From Umbelopsis ramanniana AG (lineage: Eukaryota > Mucoromycota > Umbelopsidomycetes > Umbelopsidales > Umbelopsidaceae), in NCBI RefSeq assembly GCF_025399195.1, contig NW_026252091.1:248001-312000 (forward strand): a DNA stretch of 64,000 nt, read 5' to 3'. The notes below the pieces were generated by a model, which ran no database searches, was not told the origin of the DNA, and was given only the letters and a program-made list of their open reading frames with translations. Shown one piece after another: positions 1-11,884 of the stretch (positions are counted from its first letter, which is position 1; each line of letters begins with the position of its first letter). Position numbers and translations under genes: made by a program.

Positions 1-3000
1 CGAGCATCAATGTCTCGCCCATGGCCTTCCATAACGTGAATCAAGATGGCCATATCTGCTACTGCTAGATCATAAGCACTGGTTGCCGGTGAAATATCAA
101 CGTCTGAAGCCCCTTTTTTCACTAGGGCGTCGTCCAGTACCGTGATATTCGAACCTAGATCATCTAGCTTCTGCCGAGCAATATCATTAATCTCGCGGCT
201 TCGTTGGCTTTGAGCCTGAATGACAGAATCCAGCTTGGCTTGATCCAATGGAGCAGCGACGGATTTTAGCTGCAGCTTTTGATTTACCAAATCTTGGCTT
301 TGTTGCAGCATCCACGTGCACAAATCAGCAGCGCATTGTTCATATTCCAACACCTTGGCCTTAAAGTCTAGTGTCATTCTATATCTCTCTTGCGAATTCT
401 TTAGGTCTTCAGCCATCATCAGGAGATCTTTTTCACGTCGAACTAACAAAAGTCGAACGGCCTGGTCAAGAGCATCATCGTCTTCATTTGAAAGGCAAGG
501 TAGATGCTGTACACTGGGTTGCCGAAGCAAGGGAATTTCGGTAATACGTGAGGGAAAGAGTGCACTGATGCCTTTAACAAATTGGTCTATCTGAACTGTG
601 AAGTCAACCTTGATCTTCTGCTGTGATGAGCTGGCTGTCATTTGCTGCATTTGCTCAAGCCAAGTTTTACCATCGTTTTCAAGTCTTGCAACATCGTCCA
701 GCAGATCACATATTATCCCACGTTGGTTGAGCAAGTCACCGTTGAATTCGTAGATAGTCTTTAGCTCGTCAAACATGAGATGCATTTTGTCGTGTAGATG
801 TTGAATGTGATCTACAAATGCTCGGTTTTCTTGAGAGTTTATCTCCTTGTGGACTTGCGAGTACGAGGCCAGGAACGTAGAGAACAATCCAGTTGTCATG
901 GTCAATGAGTTTTCCTTTAGATCACCCAAAGTCATCTCCAGGTCTTCATGAGAGTCCTGTAGTCCAGTTGTTGAAGCGCTGTTGGGGCTTTTGGTTAGTT
1001 CCGCCATCAATGCAAGCATTTCCACAGGTCGCCAGCGCATTATCTTTGTTTCATCATATAATCTAGCATTTGTATCAATTATTTGATCGCATGTTTGACC
1101 ATAGAAGAATTCCCATTTCAGGCGATGTTCAAAGGCACCAAGGAGAAGAGATTGCCGAGTGAGGAATGCTGTGTAGTCATCCAGCTTGGATTCCAAATGA
1201 GATAGCTTGTTGAATAATTGTGGAAAGTCAATGGAGCATACATCTTTGTCAGCCACATTCGACAAGGTATGAAGACGCAATTGTAAGGCTTCGTAGTCAG
1301 TATCCTTGATGGATTTGGAATGTACCAGAGCTTCCTTGTATGTAATTTTCAATCGAATCACATCTGCTTCCGTGTGCTTAACACTCATAGCACTGATGTC
1401 GACAGCACTCCTCTCCGCGTCCTCCATGAGCCCACATACATTCTTTTTTAATGCATCGAGATTGAGTAAAATGTCATTGGCTTCATTGTTTTCCTCAATC
1501 AGCTTTCGAAGTTGGTTGAGCTTAGCGAGGATCGATACAGCCATGCTGTCGAGATCTGAATTACTGGACTCCAAAAATTCTTGAATGGTAAGATTGGAAT
1601 CGGCATTGTCAACTTCATCAATGGCAGTATTGTGGTGTGGATAAGTAATACGGGTGGTAACAGGGCCAGCGAGGTGAGCCAAATTACTCTGGAACACTTC
1701 AAACCTCTGGTTGATTTCTGTAACATCCATATTTGGCGCAGCATGCGCACACAAATGATCGACATCTTGTAACAATTTTGTACCTTCGTTCTTAACAAAG
1801 GTAAGTTGCTGCACATATTCCATCATGGTGAGTCGCTGTTCGACTACTTTTCTTGAAAAAGATACTCGTCCAGTCAGCACTTCAAAGGCAGATTCGAGTC
1901 CTGTTTGCCGAGCTTCGAGGTGTGGAGGTAAGTCAGCGCCATGTGCGTCTTCCAAATCTTGAAAAATGTTGAGAGTCGCGGTAAACTGGCCTTGGTCGAA
2001 GTCTGCAATGCCATGTTCAAGAGCTAACAGTTGATTGATAACAGCGGTTCGCAAATCCATTTGAGACTTTCGTAACGTGTGCTCCGATGATCCATCTTCC
2101 AAGAAGTCAACATGTCGTCTCCATCGTGCTTCACCTCGCAAGAAACAAGTGATCTCTTCATCCCCATCGTTGACCCACGTGGTGGCTATCGCAAATTCAT
2201 CTTCCCATAGAACGCGCAACGTAAGAATTTGTAAGGTGTAAGTCTTCTGTCGTAGTAAGTGCATCAATCGATCCAATGTCATAAGGGTAGTAAGTGTAAT
2301 TTCAATCGTAGTGGTATCAGCTGGACTAAGATCTTTATCGCCACGGTCAGATCCAGTCAATGCTTTCACATGTGCCCTAAGTCGAGTCATGTCTTCCTTA
2401 TTGAAGAGCTCTATATCCTGCTCTAGTGCTTCGTGCTCGCAGTTCAAAGTCTCCACTTCAGTTTGCGTCAGTTGTACATCTTCTTGTAATGGGTCGGTGA
2501 TCTTCTTCTCTTCCAGTATAGCAATACGAGACTCGATCCATACCCTAATGCGTTCAGCTTCTGCGAACCAAATTCGGACTTCCTCAACCCATGCCTGCAC
2601 GAGTTCATATTTCTGTACAATGGCGTCCAAATTATTTCGATAAGATTGATCTGGAAACTCTGAAGCCAAGAGGTCACCGTAACCAGTTTGCAAGTTGGTA
2701 ATAGCTTCGAAAGCATGTTTTCCTCGATCCTCTAACTCGGTGATGCCAGTGTTGGTAGTAGTGGTTTTGACCATTTTGGCTTGGATAAAATCGAGTTCAG
2801 ATCGCACAGACCTAGCTTGCTTGGAGAATCGATAACCTCTTTCGAATAATTGGAATGCGTTCTTAGCTTCAATCATATCGTGAGCTAACGATTGCTCCAG
2901 TTCCTTGATACTCTCCGACATAACTTGAATCCGCTTCTCGTATTCAGGGAACTCGCGTTGCAATTCTTGAGCGGCCGAATAAAAATGCTGCATATCGTGA

Positions 3001-4365
3001 CTCCTATATCGTTGAGCGGCTTCAATGGTGTTCTCCAACGTCATTTCGTAACTAAGGTTGTCATCGTCAACAGCTTGCAAAGGGTGTACGGTGCGAGCAG
3101 AATGTAGCGAGGCAACATCATCGTCTTCCACCGAAGCACTGGCCAAACTTGCTTCAGAAAAGGTGGAAGGAGTTGCAGATCGATCCTTCGATAGATTCAA
3201 AGAAACATCATCTCGTCGAAATGCAATGGATCGCCGTGGTACACAATCATCGAGCTTGACCCTCAACATGGATACCATATGTTTTATATTGAACACGGTA
3301 TCCTCCAGTTCATCCATGGTCATCTTTTGTTCGCAAGCGGAAGTGGCTTTGTTTCCATCCAGATCCAATTCAATTGTCATGTCGGTGAGTCGGCGCAAAT
3401 CATCCGTATCACCTGAGAATGGCGGTCGAGATTGACGACGTTCGTCATATATTCGCTTTTGTCTTGTCTCTCGGAAATCATCGGCATGTGGTATGGTTGC
3501 AATGCAAAAGTTGCAAAGGTATATAATGCACGGAAGTTCATCTGATGATTTTGTTCCTATTATATCTTGTGCAGAGAGAAGCTTCTCTACGCCAAATTCG
3601 CTAAAGGCGGTATCCAATGCAAAATTGACATGGTTGGTGGTTTCGGCCAAACCTTCTGCGACGTAAGCGTCTTTCACACGATGCAGATCTACACAATCTG
3701 GATTAGAATAGTGCAGTATCAACAACACCGCAGCTCCGGTTTTCCATGAAGTTAAAAAATGATCATCATCCGCTACCCATGGAAATACTGGAAGGTACTC
3801 CAGCGCGATAACTTGGTACCATGAGCTGAGCAATTGTCGCAATTTCAGAAACGAGATATCACTGAGTACCTAAGGTTTGCAGGACTGTTTAATGCATACT
3901 GTCCTGGTGGGTGGGTTGGATGAGTCAAAACAAACACTTTACCGATTGGTCCATCGAAAGCCAAACATTAGATTGTGCAAGAGCGCGTTCGACGCTAACA
4001 GACAAGTGCTTCAAATAAAGCGCAAGCACAAATTTGGAAACCTCCTCAGAGCTGGCATCATCTATGGTATCATCTAGGGTTGGCATATCGTCCTTGAGCC
4101 ATGCTCTAGCTTGCTCGTATGCCGTGAAGGTTGAATGATGGTGTTCTGGTGGGATGACTTGTGACAGTAATTGTGGCAAAACGGATTCCTGAGAGAGTAC
4201 TGTCCGTAATTCAGTTGAATCTGAGGCGTATGATGGTCCAACTTGCTGATTCACCCACTTCAACAGTAGATGGTCTTCAATGACAAGTAGGTCATTGGCG
4301 CCATGTGGTAATGGAAACCACATTGGTGGACGAGTGACAGCGATAGTACCCGCCGTTTTCAGCAT
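1..4365 (-). CDS. Giant tandem calponin-homology, spectrin-like coiled-coil protein (partial, C-terminus outside window)
   Basis: Two exons are visible: 4365..3943 and 3869..beyond 1, with a 73-nt GT..AG intron joined in phase 0. They give 1430 residues with no stop. Residues about 25-175 look like a first CH domain (LLLKWVN near the start, but long and diverged). Residues about 190-270 look like a second CH domain (SWKTGAAVLLILHY, then a VNFALDTAFSEFG segment). The rest is almost entirely predicted helix rich in E, Q, L and K, as in spectrin repeats or plakin rods. Tandem CH domains normally bind F-actin, so I infer a cytoskeletal cross-linker. In this class the C-terminus often carries EF-hands or a microtubule-binding GAR domain, which would lie left of position 1. 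The family (spectraplakin-like versus alpha-actinin-like) is not settled. The exon structure is firm. Confidence 0.82.
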
Positions 4366-5175
4366 TCGTCATAAAGCAGAGTCGAATTGCTTAAGGGAGA
4401 CCTTTTGCTGAAGGTTTCTTATTGTTATAAAAGGGGTGAAAGGGAGGTTGAAAAGGCAAATTGAATCTGTGCAACGCCTAACTTTTTTTTTTTTTTTCTA
4501 AGGTGGCCCTTCACTTGCTTTTAGAGAACGCGTGCTGTTCAGTTCACGAGGTGCTTTAGACTATCGCCTTCTTTAGCTTTGTTGACAAATAGTTCTCTGG
4601 AGACAGATCGACATGATAACCGCTATCCTTGCCGCCCTTGTCCTACAGCATTGTGATCCTACCCAACACTATACTGTCTGCTTTTGATCGAGACGATTCA
4701 CTTCAGGGCAATACTCTTCATGACAATGGTTTTTCTTAGCTAAAGGATCCATTTGTACGAATATGGCAGTGAGATTACGAAGCGAACGATATTCAGGTAC
4801 AAATTGGGAACAACTTCGACCACTCACTAATTTTGAACGTCAGCGATGCATTAATTTCATTTTTTCCATTATCCGCTTTTTGCTTGTCTGAGCTTGTTTA
4901 ACCTTTCCCCAATCACTATAAACGCACACTTACGCAGGGTGCTAACGTATATTAAATCGTAAAGTGCTGTTGATTCATTCGTTCTTTTGTTTTTTTATTA
5001 TATCTAAACGTCGGCGCGTCGCCGCCCACTTCACACTTTCCTTTCTTGAAGTTTCTGCATGAAAATGGACGTCGTAACTTTTTGTAACCCAACATAGAAA
5101 GTAAACATAATCGAAGCAGGGTGGATGGAGATTTTACAAATGTTTCGGTATGAGAACCTGTTCACAGCGTATCCT
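4366..5175. other. Intergenic: upstream region of the CH-domain gene
   Basis: No gene is seen. It lies between the start of the CH-domain gene and the stop of the Got1 gene, both on the minus strand, so it should hold the CH gene promoter and the Got1 3' UTR. It contains a T-tract near 4480-4497 and AT-rich sequence. Confidence 0.6.
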
Positions 5176-5889
5176 TTACACACGAGTGCGAGACTCTCTA
5201 GGCAAAACCTGCAGTTCCAACATGTTAGAACCTCCTCCCATGGCTGCATCGTCTGCCTCACTTACAAAGCCGTACTTACCCTCGATATAGCGGGATGAGA
5301 CAGTATGGTGCCAATGATGGGCATTCTCTTCAAAAAGCCAAATATAACAGGGAAGAAGTCGCTGAGGGAGGGGATTCCAAATGAACGATTATCAGGAGCT
5401 GGACATTCACATGATTGATTTCAACTATCGATACACGTACCCAAAGAGATTGAGGAAACCAAAAATCTCCACAGCAATTCCAACAAAGGGCCATTTGAAA
5501 AAGACAAGCAATATTCCTCCAAGGAAACATATAGTACCACGGATTTTCTCACGTCGCATGAAAAACAACAGCGTGGAACGTGGTCCGATAATGGCTGTGA
5601 TTCCCGATAAGAATAAGATCTGTTCACAAAATATGGATTGATTAGCAACCATTCATGCCGGAACTGCCTATTCATTCATATTTGTCATTATTTCTTACGT
5701 TTCCGATAGCAATAAGGCCAGCATCGAACAACATCATGATGCCAAGGAGCATGAAGAAGGTGCCGAATGCCGTGAGACCAGCACCAATTTCTAAATGAAG
5801 AGAAAGTCAAAAAGACGTTAATACGGCGCGGTGGTGGTGCCTTTTTTTGCCAAGATGAGAGACATACTCTGCGTATCGGTCAACCACAT
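5176..5889 (-). CDS. GOT1: Got1-family vesicle transport membrane protein
   Basis: Five exons (5889..5868, 5790..5699, 5619..5441, 5361..5280, 5208..5176) splice in frame to 135 residues, the usual Got1 length. The N-terminus reads MWLTDTQKIGAGLTAFG, matching the family signature LTDTQKIG.GLT.FG. Four hydrophobic segments follow, with the conserved RTFxFF-like region represented by TLLFFMRREKIRGT and then GWPxxGxxxEIxG-like KWPFVGIAVEIFGF. Got1 is a tetraspan Golgi/ER protein that helps ER-to-Golgi and endosomal transport in yeast. The first exon is only 22 nt and encodes the start. The last exon (11 codons) is chosen because it gives a 71-nt intron with a TTCTAAC branch site. That C-terminal choice is the weakest part of the model. 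Confidence 0.9.
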
Positions 5890-6236
5890 TTTGTGAACTG
5901 GTTCTGGCAGAGATTGAATTGCACGGTGCCCGGCTACGCTGGTAATTTTTGGGCCCCGTTGTGACTGACTTTTAAGTTGAGGGGCTATTTTTTGGCTGTG
6001 AATGGACAAGTGTGCAACCGTCAGCCGTCCACGTCAATCTGACATGATGTGCTATTACAAAGAAAGCACCATAGTTAGAAGAGAGCTACAATCATTGTTT
6101 TTGTTCTTTACTTCCACTTTATTCAAGTATATCTATAATAATATGCTGTCGTTGGAAACTGTGACGTTCTAATTCGGTTTAATAATATATGAGACAAGCA
6201 TAAAAGGCATATGGCGTATGAAAAATATCAAATATA

Positions 6237-7021
6237 TTACAATATAAAGGCAACAACAGCAGCGCCTGCAGCAGCGGCACCAACTAAACTGGCACCAGCT
6301 AGTTTGCTTGAAGAACCGCCGGACTGTGAAGCAGTGGCAGTAGCGGCGGCAGAGGTGGAGGAGGCAGAGGCAGTTGAAGAAATGGAGGACATGGGTTTAG
6401 CAGAAGAGGCCATTTCGAGGACACTTCCACTAGCTGTGCTTGCAGCGGTATTTATAACAGCTGTAGCGATGACACTATTAGGGGGAGCTGTAGGTTCATT
6501 TTCAGGGAAGGCACCTTCACCCTTGATTGAGAATGGGTGAGAGTAAGATGTGTCTGTATCGGCCAGTCAAGAAAACAGTTAGTTTTGTTACCATATAACC
6601 TTTTGAAGATTTTTTTTATAACTCACATGTGGAGTTACCAATACGAATGGCATAATTCTTGGAAGAGTTCAAGTTATCAGGGATAGCCCAATTAAACCGA
6701 TGAGAGTCAGACTTGACTTTGCCAATGTTTTCTTTCACGACAAAGTTTTGGAGCAATTCAATGTCAACCATCTCCGGGGCGCTTGGATGGGAGTTCCATT
6801 CGATAACCAGGTGCTAAAGGTTTGTATAAACATCAATGTTGACTTATGGTAGCATACTCCTAACTTATAAAAGTTTATATTACCTTTCCGGCATGAAGGT
6901 TATCTGTGGCCGCCACTGGGCTGGTGATAAAGATTGGCTCGGTCGCGGTTGCTCCAATAGCATTTTGAGCAGCAACCAGAGCAGCAGTTGCAAATAGTGA
7001 GAGGACTGTGGCGATGCGCAT
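6237..7021 (-). CDS. GPI-anchored, Ser/Ala-rich Kre9/Knh1-like cell-surface protein
   Basis: Three exons (7021..6884, 6813..6627, 6553..6237) give 213 residues. A signal peptide (MRIATVLSLFATAALVAAQ) is followed by one Ig-like domain of the Ser/Thr-rich GPI-anchored family (PF10342 type): it starts FITSPV, then has HAGKHLVIEWNSH and a strand NYAIRIGNST. A Ser/Ala/Thr-rich stalk and a hydrophobic C-terminal tail (GAAAAGAAVVAFIL) follow, which fits GPI attachment. In yeast, Kre9/Knh1 act in beta-1,6-glucan assembly; a wall or surface role here is inferred from the family. A related gene of the same design lies at 33317-34088, so the locus holds two members that are not adjacent. Confidence 0.85.
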
Positions 7022-7735
7022 ATTTAGATGTAATGAATGAGTGAGAGTGAATGACTATGACTTCCAACAAATGTCCATGTGTTTAAATACCTTTTCTTCA
7101 GTGTCTCACGAAAGGTTCATTATTGTTAAACTTGCCAGGAACCACCGCGGCGAGCCAGGAAAAATAGTTTTCAAGTGTGCCTTGTTTCATCGCCGTCGCT
7201 CACAACAAGGCACAACTATCATAAAAGTTTCGGTGAATTGCCGTTAAGGATAAAGTTACGCCTAATGTTAAACTTTTAATATCCTGGAAAAGTCACGTTT
7301 CTGTAAATTGCAGCATAAATTGCCCGCGGTAAGACTTGTAGTACCTGGCTGGTTGGTCACTTACCACTAATTTTTCATTTTCCTTCGGGTTAATTACGTC
7401 TGTCTTTGACTACAATGACTTGCTATTATTATCACCTACGACCTATAGTGGCGAACTTGACTCGACCACATATTCTGCACAGTGATGAGATAACAATTGC
7501 ATGAACATCAAATTTCGTAGCTCAAACTTTATTCTGGCAGTAATCCAGCATTATATTGGTTGTTTATTCATATACGGGCAAGTGAAACAGTGGAAAAAAC
7601 AGGGTTCACAATGGGAAGAGAAGCAATAGGAAGGGCTTACAGGGTCCCAAAATTTGCTCTTAGTTTTGTGACCGGAAACGGCTTGCCCGAAGGCAGGTCA
7701 ACTCCGTTTTCACAATCCATAGCAAGATCATATAA
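7022..7735. other. Intergenic between divergent GPI-protein and nitrobindin genes
   Basis: A shared upstream region of about 0.7 kb for two divergently transcribed genes. A TATAAA sequence sits directly before the nitrobindin start codon (7731-7736). Short open frames here have no family resemblance. Confidence 0.5.
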
Positions 7736-8474
7736 ATGGCAGAGCAAAGTCATCCACTCAACTTTCTGTTTGGAACTTGGAAGGGAACGGGAAAAGGTTG
7801 GTTTTAACTGACAGTACATAATTGCCAGCTGCCGTCAATGTTACATTCACCATGCTGACTCCTGGATTCAAGGTGTCTACCCCACTATCAGCCCTTTTGA
7901 ATACGAGGAAGAGATATCGTTCACTCCATCGCCGAAAGGGTTCCTGATTTATTCGTAAGTTCTAAACATTTTCGTCGTTCATGGAAATCGTCGTGGTAAC
8001 GGTGTCCACAGGCAAAGAAGTTGGACGCTTGATGAGGTGAAGAAGCCTTTGCATGTTGAAACAGGCTATGTACGTGTGCCCAACCCTAAAAAGGTCGAAA
8101 TGGTTATTTCACAACCTACCGGTACGAATCTTGTCACTATTTTGTATCGTTACTGGTTTATTTTACTGAATGGATATGATAGGCGTTGTCAGCGTCGAAG
8201 AAGGTACCATTGATGGCACAGTCATTCAAGTTGAAACTATCTCTTTGGCCCGCACGTCATCTGCAAAGGTACCTTTACCTATTCACTTTACGTCCGTGTA
8301 ATTCCACAATTTAACATCTTATTATCCACTGTATAGGCGCCGTATGTGACCCAATTTGTCCGGCGATTTCAGGTCAATGTAGAAGAAAGCACGTTGCATT
8401 CAACCATGGGAATGGCTACAGAAGCGACAGACTTAACCCAGCATCTAGAGTCAACCCTCAAACGCATTGATTGA
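7736..8474 (+). CDS. Nitrobindin / THAP4-type heme-binding beta-barrel protein
   Basis: Five exons (7736-7796, 7873-7954, 8012-8121, 8183-8268, 8337-8474) give 158 residues, the normal size of a free-standing nitrobindin. The N-terminal signature FLFGTWKGTGKGVYPTI and the following FEYEEEISF match the family (DUF1794). Near the C-terminus the segment TMGMATEATDLTQHL holds the conserved His that ligates heme iron in nitrobindins. Known members bind ferric heme and react with NO or peroxynitrite. No signal or membrane segment is seen, so a cytosolic location is likely. The first intron starts GTTGGT, a slightly weak donor, but the phase and the GVYPTI join are clear. Confidence 0.88.
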
Positions 8475-9122
8475 GTGATTATTTTACAAGCTAGCGCTAC
8501 TGGATAGGGAAGTGATATCTCTTATTCCTTGTTGACATGACATTCTATGTCGGCTCGATACCATTGAATAAATTATATATAGTATTTTAACTGACTCTAA
8601 CGTCAAGCTTGTCATAGAATAGCTTTCTTTGTAATGGCGGATTTAATTTACGAAAGCCTAGCTTCATTGATACAACAACACAGTAGCCAGATGAAATGTA
8701 ATGTCCAACTGTAAACGCACCGACTGTGGAACGGGTACTACATTGTGAATGATTATGATGCTCATCACATTGCCTTACTCGTTAGAGGAAATGGTTAACG
8801 CACTTACAAAAACTGCCCTCTCCACTTCCAGACCCAAGAGATAAGTTGAATAATTTTAAGCTTTCTAAGCTTTATTTATTACTAAGTTATTCATTTACTA
8901 AACTACGAAGACACCGTCGCCTTTACAAGCTGCATATGAGTATTGTGATCGTTCATTGGGATAGCCTTTTGGTGCTTTACTGTGCGTGTATCAAAGAGAT
9001 GATATATGATGCTGATTATATCGCACTTCTTGTATTTGCTTTACAAAACAAAATCATATTAGAATCTTCCACTTTACCAATCGTTGTCACTGGGAATAGG
9101 TACTCACCAAGGAATAGGAGGT
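8475..9122. other. Intergenic, no gene recognised
   Basis: AT-rich DNA between the nitrobindin stop and the start of the 95-bp repeat array. A 92-codon open frame at 8846-9124 has no recognisable domain and runs into the repeats. I see no gene here. Confidence 0.5.
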
Positions 9123-9995
9123 AGTCAGCTGTGTGTGCACTGATATTGTTAACTTTGAAGATGTTATTGTAGAGTATGGTGCTACAATTTCACGATTTGC
9201 ATTGAATGATGTTTGATTTTGCTTATTATACGAGCACTGTGTTGTTAAGTTTGAAGACGTGATTGTAGAATATGGTGTTGCAATTTGGGATTTGCATTGA
9301 ATGATGTTTGGACTTGCTAATTGTACGAGCACTGATGTTGTTAAGTTTGAAGGCTTGATTATAGAGTATGGTATTGAGATTTTAAGATTTGCATTGAATG
9401 GTGTTTGGACTTGCTTATTGAACGAGCACTATGATGTTAAGTTTGAAGGCTTGATTCTGGAGTATGGTGTTCCGATTCTGAGGCTTTCGTTGAATGATGT
9501 TTGATCTAGCTAATTGTACGAGCACTATGTTGCTAATTTTGAAGGCGTGTGGTAGAGTATGGTGTTTCGATTCTAAGATTTGCACTGAATGATGTTTGAT
9601 CTAGCTAATTTTACGAGTACTATGTTGTTGAGTTTGTATGCTGATTGTAGAGTATGGTGTTCCGATTTTGCGATTTGTATGGAATGATGTTTGATCTTGC
9701 TAATTGTACGAACACTATGTTGTTAAGTTTGAAGGCGTGATTGTAGAGTACGGTGTTCCGATTTTGAGATTTGCATTGAATGATGTTTGAACTTGCTAAT
9801 TGTACGAGCAGTGATGTTGTTAAGTTTGAAAGCTTGATTGTAGAGTATGATGTTCCGATTTTGAGATTTGCATTGAATGATGTTGGACTTGCTTATTGAA
9901 CGAGCACTATGTTGTTAAGCTTGAAGGCTTGATGGTAGAGTATGGCGTTCCGATTTAGAGATTTGCATGGAATGTTTTTTGGTCTTGCTTTATCA
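9123..9995. repeat. 95-bp tandem repeat array, about nine copies
   Basis: The word CGAGCACT or a one-base variant recurs at 9231, 9325, 9423, 9519, 9614, 9709, 9805 and 9901, a spacing of 94-98 bp. Each unit also holds TTGTTAAGTTTGAAG, GTAGAGTATGGTGTT, GATTTGCATTGAATGATGTT and a CTTGCTAATTGTA segment. The first unit (from about 9133) and the last are more diverged. The copies differ by substitutions and 1-4 nt indels, so the array is old enough to have decayed, and open frames in it are not conserved across units. Looks like a minisatellite. Confidence 0.9.
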
Positions 9996-10266
9996 CAATA
10001 GTGCTTCCAATGTTCGCTCTGCAAAATCTTCTAAAGTTAGAACTTTTCTTTGTCCATCCTTCTATATAGAACGATATACTTACCAGTCGCTACGCTTTGA
10101 AGTGATATCTTCGAATATGATGATGTTTTGTTCATTAATGTTGAGAGGAGGCTTGATTTAAATTGTCGAAGATACCGTGTTCATTAAATGGTGATGGTAT
10201 CAGTATCGAGTTTGCATGGCCGTCAGACTCTGGTGATGTTGAGACTACGGTTAAAAAAAATTAGAT
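9996..10266. other. AT-rich spacer after the repeat array
   Basis: No feature supported. Some words resemble degenerate fragments of the preceding repeat (for example GAGGCTTGATTTAAATTGTCG and ATGGTGATGGTATC), but no full unit. Confidence 0.4.
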
Positions 10267-10461
10267 CTAATAGGAATAATGACGTGATGACGTTGTAATA
10301 GAATATCTTACATGAGGATGCATAAGATGGTTGTTTGCATGAATTGGAAGCTTGCATGAACTGGAAGCTTTCCTATAAAGAAGAAGAGAGAAAGAAAGCT
10401 GAAGGAAATAACCATCAGTTTGTGGTTGATAAAGGAAGTCGAAAAGGAGAAAATGTGACTG

Positions 10462-11069
10462 ATTAATATATACCTTTTTGCTTCTTCTGAACTTGCTTGC
10501 TGCATTCATGATCTTGTTACGCAGCTTTCCAAGATCTCTCTCTAAAGATGAAAGAGCCCCGGGGTCTTCAAAAGATCCTTGAAGACACCTCATGTTCCGA
10601 TGCAGGACATGAGGTCTATGGCCCCTCTGGAAGGAACTGCCACTGCAATGGAAGTCCGCCGCACACGAAGAGAAAGCGAAGCGAAAGGCTTTCCAAGACG
10701 TCGCCTTTCCACGAGCTAACCGTTTCCTGCTGGACATCCGACATCACCTTCTCACCAATCACTTACCACTACTGAACCCCAAGGTTGCTTTAGGTCTAAC
10801 GAGCAAACACTTCCCGAAGAACGAAGCGAGCTAACTTGGCCTTGTGGAAGACTGGAGTTCTTGACTTTTGGACAACGACCAAGTCTGGGATGCCCTTTCC
10901 CAAGAGGTACTTCTTTCGAAAATACCAGAAATATAGTGCCGGCACGCAACTGTATCTCAAGTGCTTCAACTAAGTTGTTAGGATCATCAGCGCTTGAGTT
11001 TGAGCGGTAGGCGTGCCGACAAAAAGAAAGATTATGGTCAGTGATACGAAGTAATTTAGCCGATATCAT
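10462..11069 (-). CDS. Orphan split gene, hypothetical (low confidence)
   Basis: A GC-richer stretch with long minus-strand open frames. One reading starts at 11069 (MISAKLLRITDHNL), stays open to a good GTAAGT donor at about 10758, and could splice to a frame ending near 10624. A second, overlapping frame (10267-10737) has a helical, basic segment LSSLERDLGKLRNKI before a possible GTATAT donor near 10473. I recognise no domain, and the two readings cannot both be coding throughout. It could be a lineage-specific gene, a decayed one, or chance frames in a GC-rich island. Confidence 0.25.
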
Positions 11070-11104
11070 TGTTAATTAACTTACCGTGCATGCCAAATAG
11101 GTTG

Positions 11105-11137
11105 GGTGGCAGTTGAGTAGACTTGACAACTGCCACC
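11105..11137. repeat. Perfect 11-bp inverted repeat (hairpin)
   Basis: GGTGGCAGTTG at 11105-11115 is followed, after an 11-nt spacer, by its exact reverse complement CAACTGCCACC at 11127-11137. It lies between the orphan minus-strand frames and the plus-strand split frame below. It may be a hairpin, a palindromic target site or the edge of an inserted segment; the sequence does not decide. Confidence 0.75.
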
Positions 11138-11173
11138 AAGGAAAGGGCAACCGAGAGCGAGGAAGAGCCTTAA

Positions 11174-11639
11174 GGTCCAGGGAATCCGAGGAAATCAAGT
11201 GTAGACACACTACGTTCGAAAGGAGGCTACGCTACTCAGCCTAGCAATCCGAAGGACATAGGAGCAGCAAGGACCAGCAATCCAGTGAAGCCAGAGCCAG
11301 ACAGTACTCGGGGTCGCAAGCAGTCAGGATCAGTCGAGTCCGGCCGATCGACAACGCTTTCTCTGAAAACAGTCAAAAACGGTAAGTATGGTTCCTAAAG
11401 GTAAGGTGGAAAGTGCATAGCTATAAAAGGATGACACTTTACCAGCGTGGCATTGCACAACCATTGCGATCCTTCCAGAGAGACCAGAATGTGGGGCCAC
11501 ATTGGCCCCAGGAGCAAAGTCGGCAAAGCGCCGACAAAGAGCTGTGAAATTCAGAGCGGTTAGCGTAGGTATCAGTATCACCAAAACCACTTCTCAATTG
11601 CGATATAAACTTGTACATACCTCTTATCCCGAAGGATAA
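11174..11639 (+). pseudogene. Split plus-strand reading frame without a start codon (possible gene remnant)
   Basis: An open frame from 11174 to 11381 (reading YATQPSNPKDIGAARTSNP in its middle) meets a GTAAGT donor and joins, across a 64-nt intron, a frame from 11446 to TAA at 11637-11639. The phases match exactly (G|CG). There is no ATG in the first segment, and an in-frame TAA lies just upstream at 11171. So either another exon lies further 5' or the gene is broken. No family recognised. Confidence 0.25.
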
Positions 11640-11884
11640 ATGTTGAAACCCAACAAGACAGCGTTTTTTGGGGCAGAACTGAAGCCCAGAGTACAGAAAC
11701 AGAAAGGAGACACTGATTTTTTTTTTTTTTTAATATTTTCTGAATCTACAGTAATTGATGGATGTTATTAAACCAAATCAGAGATTGAACAACGTTATAG
11801 GAGAAGTGAGTATGAGCTTACTTTCTTGTTTTTTGTCACCAAGGTTTTATCACTGATTGTACTGTACTGTTTTTTCGTTTTTTA

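Noticed and set aside
3058-3435. 125-codon plus-strand frame within the CH-domain gene
   Set aside because: It lies inside the continuous minus-strand coding exon and has no domain.
9123-9995. Regularly spaced repeat that could be taken for a CRISPR array
   Set aside because: The whole unit repeats head to tail with no unique spacers, the repeats are diverged, and the surrounding genes are eukaryotic.
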